From the NCBI GenBank assembly GCA_002399345.1, contig DHDL01000023.1, positions 59,208 through 123,207 on the forward strand: a DNA stretch of 64,000 bases, given 5' to 3'. Of the stretch, positions 34,636-43,967 are shown piece after piece. Each line of letters begins with the position of its first letter. Position 1 is the stretch's first letter. The notes under the pieces were generated by a model that was not told where the DNA came from, made no database searches, and saw nothing but the letters and a program-made list of their open reading frames with translations. The position numbers and the translations under genes were made by a program. The DNA comes from Thermoanaerobacterales bacterium UBA4877. GTDB lineage: Bacteria; Bacillota; Thermoanaerobacteria; Thermoanaerobacterales; UBA4877.

Positions 34636-36183
34636 ATGTGCGGTATCGCATGCATAGCAGGAGACTATACGGACACCGATAAAGAAGAATTTAAAAATAT
34701 GCTGGATGCAATGAACTACAGAGGGCCGGATGAAAGTTCTATAAAAGCTACACCAGGCTGTCTGTTGGGCCACAAGCGCCTTTCAATCATAGACGTAGAC
34801 AGCGGCATCCAGCCGATTCACAACGAAGACAAAACAGCTTGGATAGTTTGTAATGGTGAGATATATAACTATAAGAAACTAAAAAAGGAGCATCTTGGCA
34901 AGCATCGTTTCACATGCAGCTCCGATAGTGAAGTAGCGCTTCACATGTATGAGGAATACGGCAAGAATTGTGTTAACTATCTCGACGGTATGTTTGCATT
35001 CATCATTTCAGACAGCAAACATCACAGTGTATTTGCCGCCAGGGATCCCTTAGGCATTAAACCCCTGTATTACGCAAAAAAAGATGGGAAAATTTATTTT
35101 ACCTCGGAACTTAAATGCCTTTATCCGCTGGGAGTTAGTATTAATGAATTCCCTGCCGGACATTACTTTACCCCTGAAGACGGTTTTGCTCCTTACAGGA
35201 CAGTCAAAAATCTTGTAAAGTATAAATCTCCTTATGGACAGGACTCTCCTGAAGAAATCAAGCAGAATATAAGGCATCTGCTGGAAAAATCAGTTCAAAA
35301 ACGCCTGATGGCGGATGTCCCCCTCGGTGTTTTATTGAGCGGAGGACTGGACAGCAGCCTGATAGCTGCTATTACCGCCAAATACAATAAAACAGGCCGA
35401 CCGATACATTCTTTTTGCATAGGCCTCCCTGGAAGTGCAGACCTTAAGGCGGCAAAGGAGGTGGCGGACTATATCGGTACGGAGCATCATGAGTATATCT
35501 ACACAGAGCAGGATGTACTTGAGGCGATCCCAAGGGTAATATACCACCTGGAATCTTTTGAACCTTCACTGGTAAGAAGCGCCATACCTACCTACTTTGT
35601 CTCACAGCTTGCGTCTAAATATGTGAAAGTCATACTTTCGGGAGAGGGTGCTGACGAGCTTTTCGCAGGTTATGCCTATATGGAAAAAATTAAAGATGCT
35701 AAGAAATTAGGCTGCGAGCTTACCAGGGTGCTGGGCTCCCTGCACAATATCAACCTACAGCGCATGGACCGCATGAGTATGGCGAACTCTCTGGAAGGCC
35801 GTGTTCCATTTTTGGATGAAGACCTCGTAAGCTACGTACTCGGTTTACCGCCAAAGCTGAAATTGCCCCACAAAAAAGGAACCAAAAAAATAGAAAAATG
35901 GCTTCTGCGGGACTCCTTCGATGAAACGGGATGCCTTCCTGCAGATGTACTCTGGCGGAAGAAAGCTGAATTCTCCGAGGGAAGCGGTACAAAAGATTTT
36001 CTGGATGAAGCATTTGATAAATGTATATCAGACCAGGAATTAAGAATTGCCGCAGAACGAATCCTCAAAGAAGATAATATTAAGATACGTTCCAAACAGG
36101 AATTATATTTTTATAGGATCTTTAAGACCTTTTACCCATCTTCTTCAGTAGCGAATATTGTAGGACACTGGGCAGTAGCCTAA
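34636..36183 (+). CDS. asnB: Asparagine synthase, glutamine-hydrolysing
   Basis: A 515-residue class B asparagine synthetase. The mature N-terminal Cys nucleophile is present (MCGIACIAGD), with NGEIYNYKKL and RDPLGIKPLYY in the Ntn glutaminase domain (1-190). The synthetase domain has the pyrophosphate loop LLSGGLDSSLIAA (about 234-246), VKVILSGEGADELFAGY and RMSMANSLEGRVPFLD. It makes asparagine from aspartate, ATP and glutamine. Length is at the short end of AsnB. It is a single gene with its own terminator. Confidence 0.95.
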   Translation: MCGIACIAGDYTDTDKEEFKNMLDAMNYRGPDESSIKATPGCLLGHKRLSIIDVDSGIQPIHNEDKTAWIVCNGEIYNYKKLKKEHLGKHRFTCSSDSEVALHMYEEYGKNCVNYLDGMFAFIISDSKHHSVFAARDPLGIKPLYYAKKDGKIYFTSELKCLYPLGVSINEFPAGHYFTPEDGFAPYRTVKNLVKYKSPYGQDSPEEIKQNIRHLLEKSVQKRLMADVPLGVLLSGGLDSSLIAAITAKYNKTGRPIHSFCIGLPGSADLKAAKEVADYIGTEHHEYIYTEQDVLEAIPRVIYHLESFEPSLVRSAIPTYFVSQLASKYVKVILSGEGADELFAGYAYMEKIKDAKKLGCELTRVLGSLHNINLQRMDRMSMANSLEGRVPFLDEDLVSYVLGLPPKLKLPHKKGTKKIEKWLLRDSFDETGCLPADVLWRKKAEFSEGSGTKDFLDEAFDKCISDQELRIAAERILKEDNIKIRSKQELYFYRIFKTFYPSSSVANIVGHWAVA

Positions 36184-36190
36184 AATTATA

Positions 36191-36247
36191 AACCTCTTGT
36201 GGCAAGCAGATAAAATAGTTAACTGTTCGCTGCGAGAGGTTTTTTCT
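36191..36247 (+). terminator. Terminator after asnB
   Basis: AACCTCT (36191-36197) pairs with AGAGGTT (36235-36241), with additional pairing inside, and six Ts follow. Confidence 0.78.
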
Positions 36248-36361
36248 TATTATAAATTCCCAAATAAAATCATTTTGAAGATAATCATATCATATGTTTT
36301 TATCAAGGCAATTTTATCTGTCCTTTGAAGTTGATTATTTCAAAGAAGGAGGTAAAAGCAT

Positions 36362-37780
36362 ATGACAAATGCACTTCTAACAGATCTTCTCCAAAGCATG
36401 GGCCTTCTAGGCATATTTTTATTAATCGGCGTATTCCTGCGCGCTAAGGTAAAGATTTTTCAAAAGACCTTCATCCCGGCATCCGTTATCGGCGGTTTTC
36501 TTCTGCTTCTTTTAGGCCCGCAGGTATTAGACCTGATTCCCTGCCCGGCCGGCTGGTTCGACATCTATTCTCTGCTCCCAGGTATTTTTATCGTTCCAAT
36601 TGTTGCTTCGGTACCGTTGGGCCTGCGTATAGGAATCGGCAAAGACTCAGGCAGCACGAATCCAGAGGTCTTTAAAAATATCCTACCTTTAATTGGCATA
36701 GGCCTGGGCACCGCAATGTTCCAGTTTGCCATCGGATATGGCACGCATGCGGCATTTGGCAGTCAAAACCTTTATGACGTCTTTGGTATCGAACTGGCTA
36801 TTGGTTTTGTAGGCGGGCATGGTACGGCAGGCACACTGGGCAATATACTGCAGGAACTCAACCTACCTTATTGGGAGATATCCCAAGGTGTCGGCATCAC
36901 AACAGCCACATTCGGTCTTGTAGGTGGCATACTAATCGGTATCGTTATGATCAATTGGGCGGCCCGCCATGGCCAGACAGCTCTCTTAAAAAAGCCCGCC
37001 GACATTCCGGAGTCAATACGGGTCGGTTATGAAAAAGACATTGATAAACAACCCTCAGTCGGTCGTGAGACAACAATGTCTTCATCTGTAGATACCTTTG
37101 CCTTTCATGCTGGACTTATCTTCATGGTCTGCCTTCTTTCATATTTAATACTATCCGGAGCTAAAGCACTTAAAATTCCTGTGCTTGGCAGCATTTCAGT
37201 ATGGGCTTATGGAATGATTGTTATGTTTATTGTATGGGGCATAATGTGTAAGCTTCATATCGATTATCTAGTCGACGGTAACATAAAGGGTAAAATATCC
37301 GGTGCTCTTACAGACTTCGCTGTTATTTCCGCAATTGCCAGTCTTCCTATCAAAGCTGTCGCAACCTATATCGTACCGATTTTGGTCATGGTTATAATCG
37401 GATATATCGTCACGACATTTATTTTATTCTTTTGCTGCAAGCGTTTATTAAAAGGTTACTGGTTTGAACAAATGATTGGTACCTTCGGCATGTGCACCGG
37501 AGTCTTTCTTACCGGGGTCCTTCTCCTGCGCATATGCGATCCAGATCTCGAAAGCCCAGCTCTCGCGACATATTCATTGTCTTACACCATTACCAGCGTC
37601 ATCTATTTCGCTATGCTGAACCTCTTTATTATGCTGCCTATTATTCACGGTGCGTTGTATACCGCATTGGTAGCATTGGGTATAGGTATCATTGCACTCC
37701 TGTTTGCTGCAATTACAAGCCGTATATCTTTTGGGAAAATGTTCAAGGGCAATTCTAATAAAAGCAATGCTGTCGTATGA
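36362..37780 (+). CDS. GltS-type sodium/glutamate symporter
   Basis: A 472-residue transporter resembling GltS. About eleven membrane segments are visible, with the FIPASVIGGFLLLLLGPQ loop (residues 38-55), GGHGTAGTLGNIL (about 150-162, the re-entrant loop motif) and DFAVISAIASLP in the second half. A second GTGVFLTGVLLLRI-like repeat supports the two-fold pseudo-symmetry. Uptake of glutamate or a related acidic compound is likely. A hairpin CTTTGAA/TTCAAAG (36323-36345) sits directly before the AGGAGG site. It is coupled to the AbgB-type hydrolase 37 bases downstream. Confidence 0.85.
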   Translation: MTNALLTDLLQSMGLLGIFLLIGVFLRAKVKIFQKTFIPASVIGGFLLLLLGPQVLDLIPCPAGWFDIYSLLPGIFIVPIVASVPLGLRIGIGKDSGSTNPEVFKNILPLIGIGLGTAMFQFAIGYGTHAAFGSQNLYDVFGIELAIGFVGGHGTAGTLGNILQELNLPYWEISQGVGITTATFGLVGGILIGIVMINWAARHGQTALLKKPADIPESIRVGYEKDIDKQPSVGRETTMSSSVDTFAFHAGLIFMVCLLSYLILSGAKALKIPVLGSISVWAYGMIVMFIVWGIMCKLHIDYLVDGNIKGKISGALTDFAVISAIASLPIKAVATYIVPILVMVIIGYIVTTFILFFCCKRLLKGYWFEQMIGTFGMCTGVFLTGVLLLRICDPDLESPALATYSLSYTITSVIYFAMLNLFIMLPIIHGALYTALVALGIGIIALLFAAITSRISFGKMFKGNSNKSNAVV

Positions 37781-37817
37781 TTTATACAAAACTTACACAA
37801 AAGGGGGACATAATTAA

Positions 37818-39275
37818 ATGAATAAATCACAGATGTATGAATACCTGGATAAAAACAAGTATATGTTGATCAATGTGGCAAATCACATCTGGGATTATGC
37901 AGAAACCGCCTTTGAAGAATTCAAATCTGCAGAACTTTTAGAACGGGTGCTGAGTGAAAACGGGTTTCATGTTGAAAAAGGCGTAGGAAAAATACAGACT
38001 GCTTTCTGCGCAACATATGGATCAGGAATACCCGTTATAGGTATTCTTGCAGAGTTTGATGCGTTGTCCGGTTTAAGCCAGGAGGCACACTGTTCCGTAA
38101 AACAGCCAGCCAGGCCGGGCGGCAACGGGCATGGGTGCGGCCATAACCTTTTTGCTGGTGGCTCGGTAGGAGCGGCGCTAGCGGTAAAAACATATATTAA
38201 ATCAAACAACCTTCCCGGTACCGTGAAGCTCTTCGGCTGCCCGGGAGAAGAAGGCGGTTCCGGCAAGGCATTCATGGCCAGGGAAGGTGTTTTCGACGGG
38301 CTTGATATAGCACTGGCCTGGCATCCTCAGAGTGTTAACGCTATCTTTGACGTCAACTTCCTTGCAAACTACCAGGTGCTTTATAAATTCACAGGGGTTG
38401 CTGCACATGCCGCGGCAGCCCCACAAAAGGGACGCAGCGCCTTGGACTCGGTTGAACTTATGGATGTCGGGGTAAATTACCTGCGAGAGCATATCATCCA
38501 GCAGGCACGCGTCCATTATGCCGTTACCAATTCAGGCGGTTTTTCACCCAACGTGGTTCAGCCCGCAGCCTCCGTACTGTATTTGATCCGTGCTCCAAAA
38601 ACCTCCCAGGTCGAGGAAATTTATCAAAGAATAAACAATATCGCGCATGGGGCTGCCATGATGACCGGGACCTCGGTGGATATTCAGTTCATCAAGGCAT
38701 GTGCAAATGTTATACCCAACAAATCACTTTCAAAAGTAATGTACGACAATCTGAAAGAACAGGAGCTACCTGTGTACACACCGGAAGAAATACAATTCAC
38801 AGACGAAATAGCTAAGACCGTTCCACAGTCGGAAAATCGGGAGGAGGAATTGCTACGTCGGGTCGGGACACTGCCCGATGAAGACTTCAAAAGTTGCATA
38901 CATCAGCTAAAAAATAAAAATCTGTGCGATATTGTAATACCTTTTTATGAGGATAATCCAAGTGCACAGTTGACCATATCATCAGACGTAGGCGATGTAA
39001 GCTGGAATGTTCCTACTGCGCAGGTAATGACAACATGCTATGCCATGGGTACTCCCGAGCATTCGTGGCAGCTTGTATCACAAGGCAGAACATCCATTGG
39101 TTATAAAGGAATGATGCTTGCTGCAAAGGTGATAGCCGGCAGTGCGGTAGATGCTCTGCAAAATCCAGCGGTAATAGAGAATGCAAGAACAGAGTTTCAT
39201 AATCACCTTAATGGTGAAACATATAAATGTAGTATTCCCGATGATATTTTACCTACACCAATCAGTTCACTGTAA
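37818..39275 (+). CDS. M20 amidohydrolase, AbgB-like
   Basis: A 485-residue M20D-type metallohydrolase close to p-aminobenzoyl-glutamate hydrolase subunit B. Metal-site motifs are HGCGHNLF (residues 110-117), GCPGEEGGSGK (about 139-149) and AWHPQ; a dimerisation domain with AAHAAAAPQKGRSALDSVELM follows. AbgB-type enzymes cleave the amide bond of N-acyl-glutamate. Together with the preceding GltS-type transporter it suggests uptake and use of an N-acylated glutamate (inference). A terminator hairpin follows before rex. Confidence 0.87.
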   Translation: MNKSQMYEYLDKNKYMLINVANHIWDYAETAFEEFKSAELLERVLSENGFHVEKGVGKIQTAFCATYGSGIPVIGILAEFDALSGLSQEAHCSVKQPARPGGNGHGCGHNLFAGGSVGAALAVKTYIKSNNLPGTVKLFGCPGEEGGSGKAFMAREGVFDGLDIALAWHPQSVNAIFDVNFLANYQVLYKFTGVAAHAAAAPQKGRSALDSVELMDVGVNYLREHIIQQARVHYAVTNSGGFSPNVVQPAASVLYLIRAPKTSQVEEIYQRINNIAHGAAMMTGTSVDIQFIKACANVIPNKSLSKVMYDNLKEQELPVYTPEEIQFTDEIAKTVPQSENREEELLRRVGTLPDEDFKSCIHQLKNKNLCDIVIPFYEDNPSAQLTISSDVGDVSWNVPTAQVMTTCYAMGTPEHSWQLVSQGRTSIGYKGMMLAAKVIAGSAVDALQNPAVIENARTEFHNHLNGETYKCSIPDDILPTPISSL

Positions 39276-39317
39276 CATTGCCCGGCCGGTTTCACAAATA
39301 AATATGTTAAAAAAATC

Positions 39318-39345
39318 AACTCCTGATAACAGGAGTTAATTTTTA
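39318..39345. terminator. Bidirectional terminator between the amidohydrolase and rex
   Basis: AACTCCT (39318-39324) pairs with AGGAGTT (39331-39337). TAATTTTTAT follows on the plus strand and TTTTTTTAAC on the minus side. The right arm overlaps the rex stop codon. Confidence 0.75.
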
Positions 39346-39995
39346 TCAATTTTATTAAACAGCTCTTCCTCATTAAGCCTGTATGATATAGTATAAAGAC
39401 TATCACTCAGATGTACATTTTCCACTATTATATCAGCCGGTACATCTAAATCAGTCATGGAAAAATTCCATATGGCTCTTACACCATTGCTGGTTAAAAT
39501 ATCGGCGGTCTGCTGTGCAGCCTTTCTAGGTATACACATTATGCCAATGTCAACCTTATGCTGATGCAAAAAATCAGGCAGTGTATCGACATCCAGTATC
39601 TCTATATCCCTCAGGCGCAGCCCTATAAGCTTAGGATTAACATCGAATAAGGCCTTTAATGTAAAACCTGATTTCTCAAAGTTAGTGTATCCCGCAATGG
39701 CCTGGCCAAGATTCCCTGCACCTACAATTATTGTATTATACGACCTGTTAAGGCCCAAAATATCGGTTATTGTATTATACAGATCTTCAACATTATAGCC
39801 GTACCCCTGCTGTCCAAAACCACCGAAGCAGTTGAGATCCTGTCGTATTTGTGAAGCTGTTACACCCATACGCTCGCTGAGTTCTCTCGATGAAATTCTT
39901 TTTACATCATTTTTAAAAAGCTCGTCAAGGTATCTTTGATATCTGGGAAGGCGTCTTATTACAGCCATAGATACTTTTGTTCTTTCTTTTCCCAT
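39336..39995 (-). CDS. rex: Redox-sensing transcriptional repressor
   Basis: A 219-residue Rex protein. The winged helix spans residues 1-75 (RRLPRYQRYLDELFKNDVKRISSRELSERMGVTASQIRQDLNCFGGFGQQGYGYN), then a Rossmann domain (IIVGAGNLGQAIAGY, about 86-100) binds NADH/NAD+. The C-terminal helix (LSDSLYTISYRLNEEELFN) swaps between subunits. It represses fermentative and redox genes when NADH is low. No Rex operator was recognised near by. It is a monocistronic gene. Confidence 0.96.
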   Translation of the reverse strand: MGKERTKVSMAVIRRLPRYQRYLDELFKNDVKRISSRELSERMGVTASQIRQDLNCFGGFGQQGYGYNVEDLYNTITDILGLNRSYNTIIVGAGNLGQAIAGYTNFEKSGFTLKALFDVNPKLIGLRLRDIEILDVDTLPDFLHQHKVDIGIMCIPRKAAQQTADILTSNGVRAIWNFSMTDLDVPADIIVENVHLSDSLYTISYRLNEEELFNKIDKN

Positions 39996-40127
39996 TGTCT
40001 CACCCCCCAGTAATTTATATTGTGGTATAAAGTTTATTATATCATTTATTATTTCCTTAAATCAATATAATTAACATAGTTAGTTAAAAAAGTTAAATAA
40101 GCTGATCCCACGCTGCATTAAGTTCTG

Positions 40128-41162
40128 CTATGTTATTGCTGCTATCTGTTGCATAGTTCTATGCATATGGCGTTTTTTATACATGCGTGTACGCTCTATG
40201 GCACTGTCCACTATTCCCATGATCAATCCTTCATAACCTAAGCCTGCCGCCTCCGCCATCATCGGAAGATCGCTGAAGTCCTTCATAAGGCCGGGCAATG
40301 AGTTAACCTCCAAGACATAGGGCCTCTCGCCTTCTACCCTCATATCTATACGTGCATAATCCAATAGTGACAGGGTTTTATAAGTTTTTACTGCTGTTTC
40401 TTGTATCCTTTCTCTTAGCTCATCAGTTAAATCAGCCGGACATCTGTATGAGGTCCGATCCCTATAGTATGCCTTCACTTCAAAACTGTAAAACCGCGGT
40501 ATGTCCCGCGGGATATTTTCGAAACTTATTTCCATTATGGGAAGAACCCTTATGGAGCTGCCATTTCCTAGTACTCCCACTGTAAACTCTCTGCCTTCTA
40601 TATATTTGTTAACCATGATGGGCGGATTGTAAGTAGAAAGTTCCTCAGCCACTTTCCTTTTTAGCATATCCATATCGTATACAAGGCTGTCATTGTGTAT
40701 GCCCCTGCCCGAGCCCTCATCAGACGGTTTTACGATAGCAGGGAATGTTAGCTTCTCCGCCTTGCCTATGTCTTTGATGTCAAATACCGGTATGTAGTCC
40801 GGCGTGGGAATACCTCTGTTTTTAAATATCCTGCAGGCATATACCTTGTTGAGTGCCAGTGTATGGCCTAAGACCTTGGACCCTGTGTATGGAATACCGG
40901 CAAACTCCAGCACTGCCGGAAGTTGTGCCAGCTTGCAATCGCCTTTAAGGCCGTTGCACATATTGAACACAAGGTCTACCTTCTCTTTTTTCAGTCTGGC
41001 AATTATATCATCACTCGAGACAAGCTCTATACAATCAAATCTTTTAGAGAGCACCTCTTTAATACATGATACGGTGTCTTTCTTTTGCTGATCCTCATGC
41101 CTGCCTTCTTCACCGGGCAAAATCTTCTCCCGCGGCCTGTCCGTTACTATAGCAATCTTCAT
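40128..41162 (-). CDS. ATP-grasp ligase, D-Ala-D-Ala ligase-like
   Basis: A 344-residue ATP-grasp protein related to Ddl. The N-terminal domain has MKIAIVTDRPREKILPGEEGRHEDQQKKDTV, longer and more charged than usual. NMCNGLKGD, FAGIPYTGSKVLGHTLALNK, FPAIVKPSDEGSGRGIH and VNKYIEGREFTVGVLG form the ATP site, and VEGERPYVLEVNSLPGL the Mg site. True Ddl enzymes end with a similar EVNTLPGFT motif. The family also contains carboxylate-amine ligases of other specificity, so D-Ala ligase activity is likely but unproven. It lies between rex and tsaD, on the same strand, 54 bases from tsaD. Confidence 0.8.
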   Translation of the reverse strand: MKIAIVTDRPREKILPGEEGRHEDQQKKDTVSCIKEVLSKRFDCIELVSSDDIIARLKKEKVDLVFNMCNGLKGDCKLAQLPAVLEFAGIPYTGSKVLGHTLALNKVYACRIFKNRGIPTPDYIPVFDIKDIGKAEKLTFPAIVKPSDEGSGRGIHNDSLVYDMDMLKRKVAEELSTYNPPIMVNKYIEGREFTVGVLGNGSSIRVLPIMEISFENIPRDIPRFYSFEVKAYYRDRTSYRCPADLTDELRERIQETAVKTYKTLSLLDYARIDMRVEGERPYVLEVNSLPGLMKDFSDLPMMAEAAGLGYEGLIMGIVDSAIERTRMYKKRHMHRTMQQIAAIT

Positions 41163-41216
41163 TTAAAGCTCCCCCTTTAATTTAATCAACTATATATATT
41201 AATTTATATTGCTCCC

Positions 41217-42236
41217 TTAACCTATCCTTTTAAGTCCTATATGCGGATAGGCATTTAAACTCATATCGGAGATGTTTCCCTTCTTATATTCATAGTATGC
41301 ATTGCATGCTATCATGGCTGCATTATCCGTGCAGTACACCGGATCGGGATAATAATACTCTAATCCCGCCTTCCCGGCCTCTTCTTTAAGCTTATTCCTT
41401 AAAGTACCGTTGCTTGATACGCCGCCGGCTATGGCAACCTTGTCATATCCAAAATCTATAGCTGCATTTACCAGCTTATCTATAAGCACTTCAACCATAT
41501 TCTCCTGGAAAGAGGCTGCTATATCAGCATATGGTATGGTCCCGCCCTTCATTTTCATCTTGTTAACCAGATTTATGACCGCTGTCTTTACACCACTGAA
41601 GGAAAAATTATAATCCTTCTTTGACTGGTAGGATTTTGGAAACTTGAACACATCCGGGTCGCCTTCCTTGGCCAGCCTTTCCAGGTTCGGCCCGCCGGGA
41701 TAAGGCTGGCCAAGCACCCTTGCCACCTTGTCAAAGGCCTCGCCAGCAGCATCATCAGTGGTCTTGCCCAGCACTTCAAAGTCGGTATAATCCCTCACTC
41801 CAACAATATGGCTGTGACCGCCAGACGCAACCAGGCAGATAAGCGGCGGCTTCAGATCCTTGTGCTGAATAAAATTAGCCGATATATGGCCGGCAATATG
41901 ATTGACACCTATAAGCGGCTTATCCAGGGCAAAAGCCAGGCCCTTAGCATAAGACACACCCACCAAAAGCGCCCCGATAAGCCCCGGCCCGGCTGTGACA
42001 CCTATGGCATCCGCATCATCTATGCCGATGTCTGCCTTATTCGTAGCCTCATCCAAAAGATAATCAATCGCCTCTATGTGCCTGCGTGATGCTATCTCCG
42101 GCACCACTCCGCCATAAAGCTTATGCACCGCAATCTGCGATGAAATAATATTGGAAAGTACGCTCCTTCCATTTTTTACCACCGCAACGGAGGTTTCATC
42201 GCATGATGACTCTATGCCTAATGTTATAATATCCAT
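41217..42236 (-). CDS. tsaD: tRNA threonylcarbamoyladenosine transferase subunit TsaD
   Basis: A 339-residue TsaD (YgjD/Kae1 family). [15 protein letters not shown] at the N-terminus, the metal-binding [11 protein letters not shown]is pair, [10 protein letters not shown] and [22 protein letters not shown] [10 protein letters not shown] at the C-terminal half are diagnostic. With TsaB and TsaE it makes t6A37 in ANN-decoding tRNAs. The operon order tsaE, tsaB, rimI, tsaD is conserved in Firmicutes. One exact motif copy is absent, but [10 protein letters not shown] carries a one-mismatch copy near 41935. Confidence 0.95.
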   Translation of the reverse strand: MDIITLGIESSCDETSVAVVKNGRSVLSNIISSQIAVHKLYGGVVPEIASRRHIEAIDYLLDEATNKADIGIDDADAIGVTAGPGLIGALLVGVSYAKGLAFALDKPLIGVNHIAGHISANFIQHKDLKPPLICLVASGGHSHIVGVRDYTDFEVLGKTTDDAAGEAFDKVARVLGQPYPGGPNLERLAKEGDPDVFKFPKSYQSKKDYNFSFSGVKTAVINLVNKMKMKGGTIPYADIAASFQENMVEVLIDKLVNAAIDFGYDKVAIAGGVSSNGTLRNKLKEEAGKAGLEYYYPDPVYCTDNAAMIACNAYYEYKKGNISDMSLNAYPHIGLKRIG

Positions 42237-42245
42237 CGTTTCACC

Positions 42246-42698
42246 TCATAGATCATATTTCCACATAATAATAGCATCTTCACCGTTATTCTGATAATAC
42301 CCCCTGCGTCTTCCGTAGGCCTTAAAACCATATTTATGATAGAGGTTTAATGCCACCTCGTTAGAAGCCCTGACCTCCAAGGTCATGGACACAGCCTTGC
42401 GCTTTTTTGCCGCCTCTATAAGGCCTTCCATTAAAGCATTACCTGCGCCCTGTCCTCTAAAATCGGGATGAACGGCTATGTTGGTTATATGTGCCTCATC
42501 TAAGACCGCCCAAAAGCCGCCGTAGCCAGCCACCCTGCTGCCGGCCACCGCTGCAATATATACGGCACACTTATTCATGGTAGCCTCCATCTCAAAGGCC
42601 CCTTTTGACCAGGGAGTGGAAAAGGATAGATTCTCTATCTCAATAACACCGTCCACATGCTCCTTCGTCAAAGGTACAATCTGTATGCCCTCATTCAT
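42246..42698 (-). CDS. rimI: Ribosomal-protein-alanine N-acetyltransferase RimI
   Basis: A 150-residue GNAT enzyme. The acetyl-CoA loop is RGQGAGNALMEGL (about residues 80-92), with HITNIAVHPDF before it and ASNEVALNLYHKYGFKAYGRRRGYYQNNGEDAIIMW at the end, a RimI signature. It acetylates the N-terminus of ribosomal protein S18 in other bacteria. It lies between tsaB and tsaD (spacings 11 and 9 bases). Confidence 0.92.
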   Translation of the reverse strand: MNEGIQIVPLTKEHVDGVIEIENLSFSTPWSKGAFEMEATMNKCAVYIAAVAGSRVAGYGGFWAVLDEAHITNIAVHPDFRGQGAGNALMEGLIEAAKKRKAVSMTLEVRASNEVALNLYHKYGFKAYGRRRGYYQNNGEDAIIMWKYDL

Positions 42699-42709
42699 TC
42701 AAAGACCCC

Positions 42710-43390
42710 TTACTTTTTCTTTAATTCCCTAAGGCGCTCCGCCTGGGGTTTTCTCATATAAAACGGCACAATTTTGTAGATATCATCAGCCTTGCCTTCA
42801 ACCATCCTCTTTCCACCAAGCAATGCCACCGAGGACGCACGCGGCATCATAAGATTACCGGGCAGGGTCTTAGCATCGGGAAGTCTGTCGGCAAAGATAT
42901 CCCCATATCTCCTGACCCCATCGCCTAAAATAATAGCCTTCCTGCCGGTAAGCTCATGAATCAGGTCATATATGCTAATGCCCATATAATCGCTTACCCT
43001 GCGTCCATCCTCATAGACAGCCGTATAGACCTGCTCGTTTCTGGCATCCAGCATGGGGCAGACCACCCCACCTGCAAATAAAGCGTTGTACGCCAGAGCA
43101 TCCAGGGTATTGACCCCGATTATAGGTTTATTCAATGCATGGCATATACCCTTAGCATGGGCCAGGCCTATGCGCAGCCCTGTAAACGACCCCGGGCCCA
43201 CCGTCACCGCCACCGCATCTATATCCTTTACATCCACATCTATGGTTTGCAAAAGCTCGGACAGCATAGGCATAAACTTTGTAGAATGAGTCATCTTGCT
43301 CTCTATGTAAAACTCACCCATTATAATGTCATCCTCTGCCACCGACGCACTGCCGACAGCGGTAGAGGTATCTATTCCCAGTACCCTCAT
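42710..43390 (-). CDS. tsaB: TsaB subunit for t6A synthesis
   Basis: A 226-residue ASKHA-fold TsaB (YeaZ). LGIDTSTAVGSASVAED at the N-terminus and VTVGPGSFTGLRIGLAHAKGI (about residues 62-82) are diagnostic. It pairs with TsaD and lacks its catalytic metal site. The start overlaps the end of tsaE (ATGA-like, 4 bases). Contains one exact GGCCWGGCC copy in IGLAHA. Confidence 0.94.
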   Translation of the reverse strand: MRVLGIDTSTAVGSASVAEDDIIMGEFYIESKMTHSTKFMPMLSELLQTIDVDVKDIDAVAVTVGPGSFTGLRIGLAHAKGICHALNKPIIGVNTLDALAYNALFAGGVVCPMLDARNEQVYTAVYEDGRRVSDYMGISIYDLIHELTGRKAIILGDGVRRYGDIFADRLPDAKTLPGNLMMPRASSVALLGGKRMVEGKADDIYKIVPFYMRKPQAERLRELKKK

Positions 43391-43836
43391 ATCTTCACCT
43401 CGTTTAAAAAATCATACGCACTTCTGTCCCATTTAAATGCAAACTTCCTCGAATTCTCACCGGTTTGCGTTATATCAGCCCATAGTGCGCCCTTCACGGC
43501 ACCGTCCAGCCTGTCCGCCCACTCTACCACGGATACACCGTCACCATAAAGATACTCGTCCAGACCTATATCTAAAAATTCATCCGCATCTATCCTGTAT
43601 ACATCAAAATGATACAACGGCAGCCTGCCCGAATACTCATTCATAATGGTAAATGTAGGACTGGAGACAATATCCTCCACCCCCAGCCCGGAGGCAATCC
43701 CCTTGGTAAAATGCGTCTTGCCGCTGCCCAGCTCGCCTTGAAGGCATATTATACTACCTTTCTTTAGCTTCCCACCCATCGCTTTTCCCAATCTAACCGT
43801 ATCCTTCTCTGACTGCGTATTAAAAATCTTTTTCAT
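43387..43836 (-). CDS. tsaE: TsaE, P-loop ATPase for t6A synthesis
   Basis: A 149-residue TsaE (YjeE). The Walker A is GELGSGKTHFTKGIASGL (residues 36-53), and the conserved SPTFTIMNEY and LYHFDVYRI and WAD motifs follow. The start is ATG 43836, five bases after GAGGTG; an upstream in-frame start would put the RBS inside the gene. It is the first gene of the tsaE-tsaB-rimI-tsaD operon, divergent from sfsA with 131 bases between them. Confidence 0.94.
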   Translation of the reverse strand: MKKIFNTQSEKDTVRLGKAMGGKLKKGSIICLQGELGSGKTHFTKGIASGLGVEDIVSSPTFTIMNEYSGRLPLYHFDVYRIDADEFLDIGLDEYLYGDGVSVVEWADRLDGAVKGALWADITQTGENSRKFAFKWDRSAYDFLNEVKI

Positions 43837-43967
43837 GTGTTCACCTCGTAAAATCGTACTATAATAACTATACCACATTTTGATAAAATATTGTATAATT
43901 TCAGACCGCTGATCGATATATGGTATAATAAATTCAGGTTATATCTTGGTATAGAGAAGTGATTCAC

